Counted from the stretch's first letter, positions 27,033-35,815 are shown. The stretch is DNA of 64,000 nucleotides from Flavobacteriales bacterium UBA7878 (GCA_002501205.1 DLRW01000087.1:22477-86476), one strand, 5' to 3'. The notes: a model not told the origin generated them from the sequence alone. Program-made: numbers and translations.

Positions 27033-27925
27033 TGGAGCTGAGCATTGCCATATTGGTTTACTGCTTTTCACCTTTAAAATTGGTAGAAGAGCTTTTAAAG
27101 CAAGCCCGTAATCTTGGGGTCAATTTCGAAATTCTGATTTATGACGATGGTTCCGGCCCTATTTGGCAAGAACAATTAAACAAAGAGTTGGAGCCCCTTC
27201 CGGAGGTATTCCTACACAAGGGTAGTACGAACCTTGGTCGAGCTGCGGGACGCAATATTCTGGCCTCCAAAGCTTCGGGAAAATATATCTTAATGATCGA
27301 TGGGGATAATCGCATAGACTCACCTCATTTTTTAAGCGACTATTTTAATGTGCGAAAGCCCAAAACTGTGGTAGTGGGTGGTCGCTATACCGATGATAAA
27401 GCCTTGCCTGGCACCGAATTACGTTGGCTATTCGCACAAAAGCGGGAAGTACAGGATTTAGCCGAAAGAAAGGCTCATCCCTATGAGAATTTTCAAACCA
27501 ATTGCTTTTTAGCGGATGCTGAGATTTTCCAAAAACTGAAGTTTGAAGAAAACCTAAAGACCTATGGCTATGAGGACAGCCTTTTTGGTTTTGCCCTTGA
27601 GGCGGAAGGAATTCCCATTCTGCATATCCAAAATCCACAATACCATGCTGCTGACGATCGCAATTTGGCCTTTTTAGCTAAAAGTGAAGAGGCCATGGAA
27701 TCCCTAATCTGGATTCAGCAAAACCATCCGCAATGGGCCCATCGTTTTAAACTCTTGCGCATCCTCGGGACTCTAAAAAAGTGGCAATTAGAAAAGATCA
27801 GCTATTGGCTACTGAATGCCTGGGAGAAATCCTTGCGATCCAGCTTAGACTCACCCGGACCTAGCCTTTGGCGTTTTGATTTATTCCGCTTGCACCGATT
27901 GATTCAAGCCGATCTCCACCAATAA
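27032..27925 (+). CDS. Family 2 glycosyltransferase
   Basis: A 297-residue GT-A enzyme. The N-terminus SIAILVYCFSPLKLVEELL is the nucleotide-binding first strand, ILIYDDGSGP follows, NLGRAAGRNI is the typical GT2 loop, and MIDGDNRID is the DxD-like metal site. Later, a YEDSLFGFALEAEG segment may hold the catalytic Asp. There is no membrane span, so it is a cytoplasmic enzyme, possibly peripheral. It starts with a GTG overlapping the ftsE stop by 1 nt. Its 3' end overlaps the convergent GT4 gene by 45 nt. Confidence 0.83.
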   Translation: MELSIAILVYCFSPLKLVEELLKQARNLGVNFEILIYDDGSGPIWQEQLNKELEPLPEVFLHKGSTNLGRAAGRNILASKASGKYILMIDGDNRIDSPHFLSDYFNVRKPKTVVVGGRYTDDKALPGTELRWLFAQKREVQDLAERKAHPYENFQTNCFLADAEIFQKLKFEENLKTYGYEDSLFGFALEAEGIPILHIQNPQYHAADDRNLAFLAKSEEAMESLIWIQQNHPQWAHRFKLLRILGTLKKWQLEKISYWLLNAWEKSLRSSLDSPGPSLWRFDLFRLHRLIQADLHQ

Positions 27926-29014
27926 TTCGCGAATCACCTGCTGTTCCTTTTCCCAGCTATGTTTTTTAGCTGCATCGGCCAAAGCCTCTTTAAAATGAGC
28001 CTTGCCTAAGGCCTGAATTTCTCTGATCTTCTCCTGTAATGCTTTTGGCTCCACATCCGAGCATAAGCCTATACCCTCGCCTTCCACCAAGTTTTGCACT
28101 TCCACCACTTTACTGGCTAAAATCGGAATACCACATTTGATATAGTCGAAAACCTTATTGGGCAAGCTAAAGCGGTAATTGATATTGCTATCCTTATCCA
28201 GTGAAAGCCCTAAATCGGCCACCACCGTATAACGAAGCATATCTACATAAGGCATGGGGTCCATAAAATGTACACGCCCTTTTAAATCCGCTTTTTGAGC
28301 GCGTTCTTTTAAAAAAGGTAGCACATCTCCCTTTCCAATAATCATTAAATAGATATTGGAATCCAAGCCTACCAAAGCTTCCAAGACCTCCTCCATTCCG
28401 CGATCTACATTAATACCCGCTCCTTGATTCACCATTAAAAAGGCATTTTCGGGCAGCCCTAATTCAAGGCGACTTTTCCAATTTTCAGGAAGGAGACTAT
28501 TGCCCACATTTCGCAATACTCGCGGACGAATACCGTAATCCTTTTCGTAAAGATCAGCAATGCTATTATTTACTGTAAGAACCCACTTTAATTTGGGAAA
28601 TATGCGCTTTTCCAAGCCTTGCCAAACGGCTTTCACCAAAGGTCGCCCTTGAATTTCGGGTACCCCACAGAAATACTCATGGCTGTCATAAATCAGAGGC
28701 TTGCGCCGAAGACGCGCTACTAGATAATTCGGCCATAAAGTATCAAGGTCATTAGCCCAGTATAAATCATAAGGCTTACGGAAGAGTAAATAGAAGAAAA
28801 GCCAAATGTTCAATTGGGCATAAAAGAGAAAACCCTTGTGAAACCACAACTTAAAGCGGTGGTATTCATACTTAGGATCAAAGTCTTGACTAGCAGGTAA
28901 TTTACGCCCCACAAAGTTCACCTGAAAACCTTCGTCTAGTAAAACGCTAATACTGCGCTGTACTCTTTGATCAGTTACCAGGTCATTGCTCACTGTAATG
29001 ACCACACTTTTCAC
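27881..29014 (-). CDS. Family 4 glycosyltransferase (GT-B fold)
   Basis: A 377-residue GT-B enzyme with an N-terminal Rossmann half (VVITVSNDLVTDQRVQRSI) and a C-terminal donor-binding half containing NVGNSL, MVNQGAGINVDRGMEEVLEAL, and the family's sugar-nucleotide Glu region (SLPNKVFDYIKCGIPILAS). It is cytoplasmic and may act on lipid-linked glycans. The gene is convergent with the GT2 gene and their last 45 nt overlap in opposite strands, which is unusual for two glycosyltransferases. Acceptor is unknown. Confidence 0.83.
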   Translation of the reverse strand: MKSVVITVSNDLVTDQRVQRSISVLLDEGFQVNFVGRKLPASQDFDPKYEYHRFKLWFHKGFLFYAQLNIWLFFYLLFRKPYDLYWANDLDTLWPNYLVARLRRKPLIYDSHEYFCGVPEIQGRPLVKAVWQGLEKRIFPKLKWVLTVNNSIADLYEKDYGIRPRVLRNVGNSLLPENWKSRLELGLPENAFLMVNQGAGINVDRGMEEVLEALVGLDSNIYLMIIGKGDVLPFLKERAQKADLKGRVHFMDPMPYVDMLRYTVVADLGLSLDKDSNINYRFSLPNKVFDYIKCGIPILASKVVEVQNLVEGEGIGLCSDVEPKALQEKIREIQALGKAHFKEALADAAKKHSWEKEQQVIRELLVEIGLNQSVQAE

Positions 29015-29043
29015 TCCGCAATATTAGAAATATAAAATGGCTT

Positions 29044-29051
29044 TACTTTTG
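29044..29051 (+). promoter_or_regulatory. -7 box TACTTTTG of queA
   Basis: A full match to TAnnTTTG, 13 nt before the GTG at 29065. Confidence 0.5.
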
Positions 29052-29064
29052 CCGAAAATCAGTT

Positions 29065-30270
29065 GTGGAGCATCGTCAAATCGACATCGAAACCTATAAT
29101 TATCCCCTGCCCGAAGATCGTATTGCCGAATATCCTTTGGCTCGTGGTGAGTCTAAGTTGTTGATTTTTAAAGATCAGGAAATAAGGGAGAGTCAATACA
29201 AGTGCATAGATCAGTATTTACCTGAAAATGCCTGGATGGTTTTTAATGAAACCCGGGTGGTACAAGCACGATTGTTATTCCCTAAGAATGAGCAAAGTAT
29301 CATCGAGATTTTTTGCCTCGAACCATTAGAGCATAAAAGCATTGAACAGGCTATGCAAGCTAAAGACAGCATCCGCTATAGCTGTTTGGTAGGTGGCGCG
29401 CGTAAATGGAAGAACCACGATTTAGAAATAGACCTGGGCTCCTTAAAACTCAAGGCTCTTAAAATGGGACGCGAGGATGCCCAATTCGATATTGAACTTA
29501 GCTGGGATCAAGATTTGAGCTTTAGTGAGGTATTGGAACTCGCGGGTAAAACGCCTCTCCCGCCTTATATCAAACGCAAGGCCGAAGCTCAAGATAAGGT
29601 GACCTATCAAACCACCTATGCCCGCAGATCAGGCTCCGTAGCCGCTCCTACCGCTGGATTGCATTTTAATGAAGCTATATTCCAGAAACTGCAAGACAAA
29701 GGCATTGAACTTAATTACCTCACTCTGCATGTGGGTGCCGGAACCTTTAAGCCGGTAAGCACTTCGGTAGCAGAACATGAAATGCATGCGGAGGAATCCT
29801 TCCTGGATCGAAGTTTTATTCAAAAATTAAAAGGAGCTATTGCCGCAGGAAAAGCCATTATTCCGGTAGGAACTACTTCCCTGCGTGCCTTGGAAAGCTT
29901 GTATTGGCTGGGCTGTCTGCATTATCATCATCAATTAAAGGATGGGGAATTAATCGTTCCTCAGTGGTTGGGATTCGAAAACCCGGAATGGGCATTAGAA
30001 CCCCTGCAAGCTCTGGAAAGCTTGGAAACCCTATTAGATGAAAGAAATACCGATTGGCTTCCATTCAAAACCCAAATCATTATTGCCCCTGGCTATCAGC
30101 ATCGTTTAATTACGGCCTTGGTGACCAATTTCCATCAGCCTAAAAGCACTCTCATGCTCTTGGTTTCTTCACTTATTGGCGAGCATTGGCAAGAAGTTTA
30201 TCAATATGCATTGGATCATGAATTCCGTTTCTTGAGTTATGGCGACGGTTGCTTACTTTATCGCTCATGA
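29065..30270 (+). CDS. queA: S-adenosylmethionine:tRNA ribosyltransferase-isomerase
   Basis: A 401-residue protein. Recognisable are YNYPLPEDRIAEYPLARGESKLL at the N-terminus, NETRVVQARLLF, GKTPLPPYIKR, the SVAAPTAGLHF motif, LHVGAGTFKPV, and NFHQPKSTLMLLVSSLIG near the end, all QueA hallmarks. It transfers and isomerises the ribosyl of SAM onto preQ1-tRNA to make epoxyqueuosine. The protein is ~50 residues longer than the usual ~350, mainly in the first half. It starts with GTG. Its stop overlaps the following gene's ATG by 4 nt. Confidence 0.95.
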   Translation: MEHRQIDIETYNYPLPEDRIAEYPLARGESKLLIFKDQEIRESQYKCIDQYLPENAWMVFNETRVVQARLLFPKNEQSIIEIFCLEPLEHKSIEQAMQAKDSIRYSCLVGGARKWKNHDLEIDLGSLKLKALKMGREDAQFDIELSWDQDLSFSEVLELAGKTPLPPYIKRKAEAQDKVTYQTTYARRSGSVAAPTAGLHFNEAIFQKLQDKGIELNYLTLHVGAGTFKPVSTSVAEHEMHAEESFLDRSFIQKLKGAIAAGKAIIPVGTTSLRALESLYWLGCLHYHHQLKDGELIVPQWLGFENPEWALEPLQALESLETLLDERNTDWLPFKTQIIIAPGYQHRLITALVTNFHQPKSTLMLLVSSLIGEHWQEVYQYALDHEFRFLSYGDGCLLYRS

Positions 30271-31415
30271 ATATGCTCCGCAATATCATCATACAGCTTT
30301 ATCTCTTTTTACAACCGGGTTTAGGGATGAGTCAAAGTCTTTCGGCCGATAGTGTAGCCACTCTGCACCCTGACCTAAAAGAATGCAGTGGCATGGCCTT
30401 TATTGCGCCTAATGCCATTGCGATGATAAACGACAGCGGCAATGAAGCAGAGCTCTTTATTTGCGATACCCTTGGGAATTTATTGATGCGACCGACTTTG
30501 GAATCGCTGCACAACCACGATTGGGAATCACTGGCTTATGCCGATGGTAAGCTGTATATCGGCGATTTCGGGAATAATGATAATAAGCGAAAGGATTTGG
30601 AGATTCTGGTTCTGGATATTTCCAAGCTCCTAAGCGATGGTGAGTGGACTTTACTAGGGAAAATTCCTTTCAGCTATCCAGAGCAAACAGCTTTTCCACC
30701 AGAGGAAAAGGAACGCTACTACGATTTGGAGGCCATGGTGGTTTATATGGATTCGCTATTTCTCTTCACGAAGAATCGCACTATGCCTTTCGATGGAAAA
30801 GTGAAAGTATATGGCTTGAGTTGCCACCCCAGTCCCCAAAATGCCAAGTTGATTAAGGAGTTTAAAACAGCCAGTGGCATCCAGCATTTCAATTGGGTTA
30901 GCGGAGCTTGTTTGAGTCCCAATGGTGAGGATCTCTTTTTATTGGGTTACAGTATAATCTGGTATCTAGAAGCCTGGCGAAAAACTGAGCGAATTAAGGC
31001 CTATCCTTACAGTTTGGGGAATTTCTCTCAAAAGGAAGCCTTTGCCCTTCAGGCTAATAGCCTGTATTTTGCGGAAGAAGAATTGGCCAATCGGAAGCCC
31101 TATTTGTACAAGGTTTCAATACCTGTCTTTAACAGAGAGGGTAAAATTGAGGGCGATTCCATTATTCAAATTCAAGAGAGCTACAAATGGGGACAAGACA
31201 GTTTGGAATTGCAATTTCCCGATCCTCAATACTATATAGGCGTAGAATACGGACTGTACGATCAAAGCGGTGCTTTAAGAGTATCTGGCCATTTTAAGGC
31301 CGAGGAATTAAGACAAGGTACCGTGAAAATTCCGCTGGAAGGATTAAATCCAGGCAGTTATATTTTCAGCATACAAGGGGAAATTAAAAAGGCTTTTCGC
31401 TTCGAACTGAAATAG
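30267..31415 (+). CDS. Secreted protein with C-terminal T9SS-type sorting domain
   Basis: A 382-residue protein. A hydrophobic N-terminus (NIIIQLYLFLQPGLGMSQ) serves as a signal peptide. The body resembles an esterase-like/propeller fold: DSGNEAELFICDTLGNLL, HDWESLAYADGKLYIGDFGNN, YYDLEAMVVYMDSLFLFTKN and GACLSPNGEDLFLLGY. The last ~60 residues (YGLYDQSGALRVSGHF, IPLEGLNPGSYIFSI, AFRFELK) match the T9SS type A sorting domain. I placed the start at the ATG of 30267, which overlaps the queA stop by 4 nt (ATGA). The TTG further upstream lies inside queA. The substrate is unknown. Confidence 0.8.
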   Translation: MNMLRNIIIQLYLFLQPGLGMSQSLSADSVATLHPDLKECSGMAFIAPNAIAMINDSGNEAELFICDTLGNLLMRPTLESLHNHDWESLAYADGKLYIGDFGNNDNKRKDLEILVLDISKLLSDGEWTLLGKIPFSYPEQTAFPPEEKERYYDLEAMVVYMDSLFLFTKNRTMPFDGKVKVYGLSCHPSPQNAKLIKEFKTASGIQHFNWVSGACLSPNGEDLFLLGYSIIWYLEAWRKTERIKAYPYSLGNFSQKEAFALQANSLYFAEEELANRKPYLYKVSIPVFNREGKIEGDSIIQIQESYKWGQDSLELQFPDPQYYIGVEYGLYDQSGALRVSGHFKAEELRQGTVKIPLEGLNPGSYIFSIQGEIKKAFRFELK

Positions 31416-32211
31416 GATCGAGCTGCCACTTTAACGAAATAGCGCTATAGCTTCCAAAGAGAATACTGGGTTTTAAACTGAGCTTTGAGCTGCGTTCTCT
31501 TTGCCATTTCCCGATTTTTCTTCCGATGAAAGTCCCTATTAAAGCCCCTACCACCACATCCGATGGCCAATGCCTTTGGGCATAAACCCGCTGCCAGGCC
31601 GTTAAACCAGCGAGCGAATACAAAGGAATAGCCAGGTATAAGGGATCCTGATAAAAGGCCGAAATTGAAGAGGCCAGTGCAAAAGCGGTGGCACTGTGAC
31701 CAGAAGGAAAAGAAAGATGATTCTGTGCTAAGGAGGGGCCATGGAAAACATAAGGATCATTAATCCACTGCTCTTCGGGGCGTTCGCGATGAAAAGTGAT
31801 TTTCAAAGCTATGGCAACCAGACCGGCGCTCAACATACTTTGCAGGGCTACAGAACTCACATCCTGAATTTCCCGATTATTAAAAGCCCAGCCTCCAAGG
31901 TAGCCCAGAGCGCTAATACTCCCCATCACCATGGGATCGCCAAAAGGCTCCATAAAAGGGCTTAGAACATCAGCGGTTTCGGGATCTGACCATTGCAAAG
32001 CATTTTGAATAGGTTCATCGGCCAATATAACCGCTCCAATGGCTATCCCTCCTGCTGCCCAGTACCAGGCATCCGCGGATGTATACGAATCGGATTGCCC
32101 CCATTGCTTGGCATTTTCCCAACCATCCTGCACTATCGAAAATTGCGCATGTAGGGTAACAATCGGGCTGAACACCAGTAAAATAAACACTTTTAAAACG
32201 TTTCCTTTCAA
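31384..32211 (-). CDS. PAP2-family phosphatase
   Basis: A 275-residue membrane protein with a signal-like N-terminus. The three PAP2 motifs are intact: KITFHRERP (K-x6-RP-like), PSGH and an arginine-histidine-aspartate motif in RVYAQRHWPSDV. Membrane spans surround them. It dephosphorylates lipid phosphates such as phosphatidate or undecaprenyl pyrophosphate on the periplasmic side. The only reasonable start is the TTG at 32211, as no ATG precedes the hydrophobic n-region (KGNVLKVFILLVF). Its 3' end overlaps the convergent T9SS cargo gene by 32 nt. Confidence 0.85.
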   Translation of the reverse strand: MKGNVLKVFILLVFSPIVTLHAQFSIVQDGWENAKQWGQSDSYTSADAWYWAAGGIAIGAVILADEPIQNALQWSDPETADVLSPFMEPFGDPMVMGSISALGYLGGWAFNNREIQDVSSVALQSMLSAGLVAIALKITFHRERPEEQWINDPYVFHGPSLAQNHLSFPSGHSATAFALASSISAFYQDPLYLAIPLYSLAGLTAWQRVYAQRHWPSDVVVGALIGTFIGRKIGKWQRERSSKLSLKPSILFGSYSAISLKWQLDPISVRSEKPF

Positions 32212-32244
32212 AATAGGCTAGGGAATGATTTACCTTCGCAAGGT

Positions 32245-33093
32245 ATGCAGCAGAACCTAATATCACAGGTTGAAATCCCGGAAAAGAGTTATCGAGATTT
32301 CCTCGAATTTGTAGAAGACCGCTATGGTCTTAAATTAGAGTGGTATAATAAATCCTCGGTTATGCGTCGCTTGCTTAAGGTTATGAACCAAATGCGGGTG
32401 AATGATTTGTATACATTGAAGCTACTCATCAGCGAAAGCTCCCACTTTCAAAAATTTTTAGATCGCTTTACTGTTCAGGTTACTGAGCTTTTTCGGGAAC
32501 CTAAAACCTGGCTGGAGATGCGCAAAAGTGTATTACCGGTTCTTAAACAGAGAGATACGATTTCTATCCTTTTAGTAGGCAGCAGTACTGGCGAAGAGCT
32601 CAGCAGTTTAGCCATTATTCTGGATGAAATGGAGCTCATGGATAAATGCCAAATCCTGGCCACCGATTTATCTGCAGCAGCCCTGGAAAAGGCGCATCGA
32701 CCATCCATCTCCAAAGCTCGCTTGCACGAAGCGGATATGAATTATCGCAAAGCAGGAGGATTAGCCTTATTAGAAGACTATTATCAAACCACCTCTTCCC
32801 TTTGCCACTTTCACGAACACCTGTTTCGAAAGGTGAAATTTGAACAATTTGATATTTCTTCCGGAGAATTAAATCAGAAGTTCGATCTGATTTTATGTCG
32901 CAACTTGCTGATTTACTTCCAAACTGAATTCCAGGAGCACCCCCTCTCCCAATTGGTACATCATTTAAAGCCCGGTGGATTTTTATCGCTAGGCGAACAA
33001 GAAACCATGGCCTTTTACCCCAATCATGAGAATCTGCAAATCGTTTCCTCATCGCAAAAAATCTATCGCCAAAACTTTGTAGAGCAGGTTTAA
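32245..33093 (+). CDS. CheR-type protein methyltransferase
   Basis: A 282-residue protein. The N-terminal four-helix CheR domain (YRDFLEFVEDRYGLKL, then VTELFREP) and the C-terminal SAM-binding domain are complete. The SAM motif is VGSSTGEELSS (residues 111-121) instead of the usual GCSTGEE, and the late CRNLLIYF motif is present. CheR methylates glutamates on chemoreceptors. No chemoreceptor, CheB or CheA is in the window, and gliding Bacteroidota lack flagella, so a non-chemotaxis role such as methylating a sensor kinase is likely. A near -7 box (TACCTTCG, 32231-32238) precedes it. Confidence 0.85.
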   Translation: MQQNLISQVEIPEKSYRDFLEFVEDRYGLKLEWYNKSSVMRRLLKVMNQMRVNDLYTLKLLISESSHFQKFLDRFTVQVTELFREPKTWLEMRKSVLPVLKQRDTISILLVGSSTGEELSSLAIILDEMELMDKCQILATDLSAAALEKAHRPSISKARLHEADMNYRKAGGLALLEDYYQTTSSLCHFHEHLFRKVKFEQFDISSGELNQKFDLILCRNLLIYFQTEFQEHPLSQLVHHLKPGGFLSLGEQETMAFYPNHENLQIVSSSQKIYRQNFVEQV

Positions 33094-33125
33094 GCCTGAT
33101 ACTCAGCCTTGGTCTCGCTTTTAGC

Positions 33126-34064
33126 TTGACGGGGCAGCGCTTTGTTTTTTACAATGTAGAGAACCTCTTTTATCCCGAATGGGATAGTATTAATCCAGAT
33201 CGAGAATTTACTCCTGAGGGAGCAAGGGAATGGACCTATCCTAAATACTATGTTCGAGTACAGCGATTATCCAAGGTGATTCTCAGTCTTAGCGACAGTA
33301 ATTTTCAGGCTCCCGCTATAATAGGACTAGCCGAAATAGAAGAAGCGCAAGTTTTAGAAGATTTGATTCATCGTACGGCATTGGTGAAAATCCCCTATCA
33401 ATACGTCCATTATGAATCTCCGGACCGCCGCGGTATTGATGTAGCTTTAATCTACCGAAAGGATATTTTTCGACTTATCGAGTCCAAAACACTTTGCTTC
33501 CAGTGGCCTAATCATCCAGAATACCGCAGCCGAGACATGTTATATGCTCAATTCGAAGATGGCCTGCATAGAAACTGGCATTTTGTGTTTTGCCATTGGC
33601 CCAGCCGCTATGGCGGTCAACAAAGCTCAGAACCTAAAAGATTGGCGGCAGCAAATATTCTTTCAAAATTTCTGGATAGTCTGGATCTCGAGACTGGAGA
33701 GCTCTTAATTATCATGGGGGATTTTAATGATGAGGCACATAATCGAAGCCTGCAATACCTAAGCAGTGATAGCGCGACAGTCCCCATGCTTAATTTAATG
33801 GAAGGCCGAGAAGCTGGTGAAGGCAGTCATCGGTATAAAGGAGAATGGGCCTATTTGGATCAAATCCTAATTCGACCAGAAATGCAAAAATGGACAATAC
33901 GCTGCGAGGCGTTTAGGGCTCCATTTTTATTGGAGGAGGAAACTAAACTTCCAGGTAAAAAACCTCGAAGAGCTTTTAAAGGTCCATTTTTCGGATCAGG
34001 ATACAGTGATCATCTTCCGGTTTATATTGATCTCATTATCAAGACCCAACCTTTTTCCAATTAG
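33126..34064 (+). CDS. Endonuclease/exonuclease/phosphatase-family protein, probably secreted; start uncertain
   Basis: About 312 residues from the first non-ATG start. EEP motifs are RFVFYNVENLFYP (first strand with Asn), GLAEIEEAQ (metal Glu), FCHWPSRYGG (His), MGDFNDEAH (Asp/Asn) and SDHLPVYID (Asp-His). Such enzymes cleave phosphodiesters of nucleic acids or lipids. In the same frame upstream lies a hydrophobic segment LILSLGLAFSLTGQ that would be an ideal signal peptide, but no ATG exists between the in-frame stop at 33027 and 33126. Starts possible are CTG at 33096 or TTG at 33126; an rRNA-independent or rare start is inference. The frame starts near or within the end of cheR. Confidence 0.83.
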   Translation: MTGQRFVFYNVENLFYPEWDSINPDREFTPEGAREWTYPKYYVRVQRLSKVILSLSDSNFQAPAIIGLAEIEEAQVLEDLIHRTALVKIPYQYVHYESPDRRGIDVALIYRKDIFRLIESKTLCFQWPNHPEYRSRDMLYAQFEDGLHRNWHFVFCHWPSRYGGQQSSEPKRLAAANILSKFLDSLDLETGELLIIMGDFNDEAHNRSLQYLSSDSATVPMLNLMEGREAGEGSHRYKGEWAYLDQILIRPEMQKWTIRCEAFRAPFLLEEETKLPGKKPRRAFKGPFFGSGYSDHLPVYIDLIIKTQPFSN

Positions 34065-34113
34065 AATCGACTTAGTAGTAGAGGGCATATTTATAAGCTG
34101 AGAATGAATACTC

Positions 34114-34145
34114 TTGCAAATTGCTCGTTATAAAAATTAAATTTG
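34114..34145 (+). promoter_or_regulatory. Promoter TTG-N21-TAAATTTG
   Basis: TTG at 34114-34116 and TAAATTTG at 34138-34145 are 21 nt apart. The ATG of the lipoprotein at 34163 is 17 nt further on. Confidence 0.75.
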
Positions 34146-34162
34146 TCCTGAAATTGTAGATT

Positions 34163-35101
34163 ATGAAACGAATTGCGCTCCTTGGACTTGCTCTGTTAAC
34201 GCTGGCGTCTTGTGAGGATGATCCGGTGGTAAACACCAGCACTTACCCCACAGACAATCTGGCCTTACCTCAAGTCCGTAGCTCCCTGATCTTATCATCG
34301 TATAATCCCAGCTTTGGATATATAGCCGAAATTCCTCGTTTACTCTTAAGTGATCAATACGGTAGCGAATTGACCTTTATGAATGTAGTAACCGATGCGA
34401 ATAATGAATTTTATTCTGCCATTGCCGATAGCATCACCTTCAATCAGCCATTAGAAGCGGCTCCTTCTTTCTACTTGAATGATGAGACAGTAGATATGGC
34501 CAGCTTGTTAACCGATATCGAACCTGCTTTAGCGAAAAAGCCTATTGCTACCGTAAACCATAAGGTTACAGTAACTGACACTGCGTGGGTGGTAGACTCT
34601 AAAGTTCGTTTTTGGGTAGACACCATGAATCGTGGTTTCCGTATCGCAACCTATATGACCGTTAGTGCTAAGGCTGCGAATTACCCCACTGCAGGTTTGG
34701 ATTTAAGAGTAAATGCCGCTCCCGGAACCGTAATTAACAATGGCGACCTTTCCGTTTGGGACCAAGAATTAAAGAGCTTAGACTCTACCGGAACTGTAAC
34801 AACTAAGGGAGCTCCTTTCTATCACAGCAATGTTTTAGTGCGCAACTTTAATCCAGAATCTGCCTGGGGCTTTAGCTTCGAAGAATACTCTCCTTTTGGA
34901 CAAAGCTTTAGCAAGGGCGATATTATCGGTACTAAAACCACGCCTATTCGTCACTACTTCCCCACTCCAAACTCCGGATTGGATGGAGCGATTGATGTTG
35001 ATTTCGAATTTACCCCCGGTTTCTTAACCGTAATTTGGTGCGAGAATTCCGAAACAGCTAAGTACGAATATGTGAATAGCGTATTTACAGCCTTGAAATA
35101 A
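34163..35101 (+). CDS. Hypothetical lipoprotein
   Basis: A 312-residue protein with a lipoprotein signal (KRIALLGLALLTLASC; lipidated Cys about residue 17) followed by the acidic EDDP. The body is all-beta by pattern, with repeated Asp/Thr/Val-rich strands and no catalytic motif I recognise. It is probably anchored in the outer membrane. It has its own consensus promoter and a strong bidirectional terminator, so it is a single-gene unit. I do not recognise a family. Confidence 0.7.
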   Translation: MKRIALLGLALLTLASCEDDPVVNTSTYPTDNLALPQVRSSLILSSYNPSFGYIAEIPRLLLSDQYGSELTFMNVVTDANNEFYSAIADSITFNQPLEAAPSFYLNDETVDMASLLTDIEPALAKKPIATVNHKVTVTDTAWVVDSKVRFWVDTMNRGFRIATYMTVSAKAANYPTAGLDLRVNAAPGTVINNGDLSVWDQELKSLDSTGTVTTKGAPFYHSNVLVRNFNPESAWGFSFEEYSPFGQSFSKGDIIGTKTTPIRHYFPTPNSGLDGAIDVDFEFTPGFLTVIWCENSETAKYEYVNSVFTALK

Positions 35102-35120
35102 TTTCAAGCTCTCAAATAGT

Positions 35121-35156
35121 AAAAACCGTCTTGTTTATCCGAGACGGTTTTTTTTT
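35121..35156. terminator. Bidirectional terminator between convergent genes
   Basis: The arms AAACCGTCT (35123-35131) and AGACGGTTT (35142-35150) pair over 9 bp, with A and T runs outside. It serves the 34163 (+) and 35175 (-) genes. Confidence 0.88.
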
Positions 35157-35174
35157 ATGCTTTAGAAATAGAAA

Positions 35175-35582
35175 TTAATCGAGTTGAGGCTTGATAAGGT
35201 CCAGGAAATAATCCGGAGCCATAACCGGTTTTCGAGTTTTGATATCCACAAAAACCAATTGTACAAATCCGATGGTTAACAATTTTCCCTCTTCATTGCG
35301 TATTTCATGATGAAAGGTGATCCGAGTATTGGGCATTTCTCGGATTTCAGTGCGAATTTCGATCAAATCATCATAAGTCGCAGGGGCTAAATACTTTACC
35401 TCTAATTTCAAAACCGGGAGCATAATTCCTCTTTTTTCCATCTCTTTATAGGTAAGTCCCAGTGAACGTAGGGCCTCCACCCGACCGATCTCAAAATATT
35501 GTGGATAATTGCCATAATAAACAACCCCCATCTGATCGGTCTCAGCATATCGGACTCGAGTTGACATTAAGTTAACAAACAT
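35175..35582 (-). CDS. YbgC/FadM-like acyl-CoA thioesterase
   Basis: A 135-residue hot-dog protein. The active-site segment RYAETDQMGVVYYGNYPQYFE has the Asp and aromatic residues of the YbgC class, and IEIRTEIREMPNTRITFHHEI and LTIGFVQLVFVD complete the domain. It hydrolyses acyl-CoA thioesters in the cytoplasm. It lies divergently 233 nt from dnaA. A perfect DnaA-box sequence (TTATCCACA on the - strand, 35500-35508) lies inside its coding region; one may be chance. Confidence 0.88.
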   Translation of the reverse strand: MFVNLMSTRVRYAETDQMGVVYYGNYPQYFEIGRVEALRSLGLTYKEMEKRGIMLPVLKLEVKYLAPATYDDLIEIRTEIREMPNTRITFHHEIRNEEGKLLTIGFVQLVFVDIKTRKPVMAPDYFLDLIKPQLD

Positions 35583-35815
35583 AATTTCTTAAGTGCTGAA
35601 AATTAAGTGTATTGTACGGTAGAATGCGGGATACAGCGCGATTAACGCTCTGATAATCTCGGACAAAAAAAGCTATATATCAAGACCGATTTGATTTTTT
35701 TTATCACTTTTTTCTACACACTTTTGTCCCTGTCAAGGGGAGGGATGATCTCGGCAGCCTGTCATACATTTTACCCTGAGAAGAAACTAAACGCAAAGCA
35801 ATTTAACTACAACGC
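35583..35815. promoter_or_regulatory. Divergent control region upstream of dnaA
   Basis: 233 nt with no coding sign. T-rich, including a long TTTTTTTATCACTTTTTT tract and CTACACACTTTTG. It presumably carries the dnaA promoter. I see no cluster of DnaA boxes, so I do not call it an origin. Confidence 0.4.

Noticed and set aside
32245..33093. Part of a chemotaxis operon
   Set aside because: No receptor, CheA, CheW or CheB gene in the window.
35583..35815. Chromosomal origin upstream of dnaA
   Set aside because: No cluster of DnaA boxes and no clear unwinding element; a T-rich tract alone is not enough.
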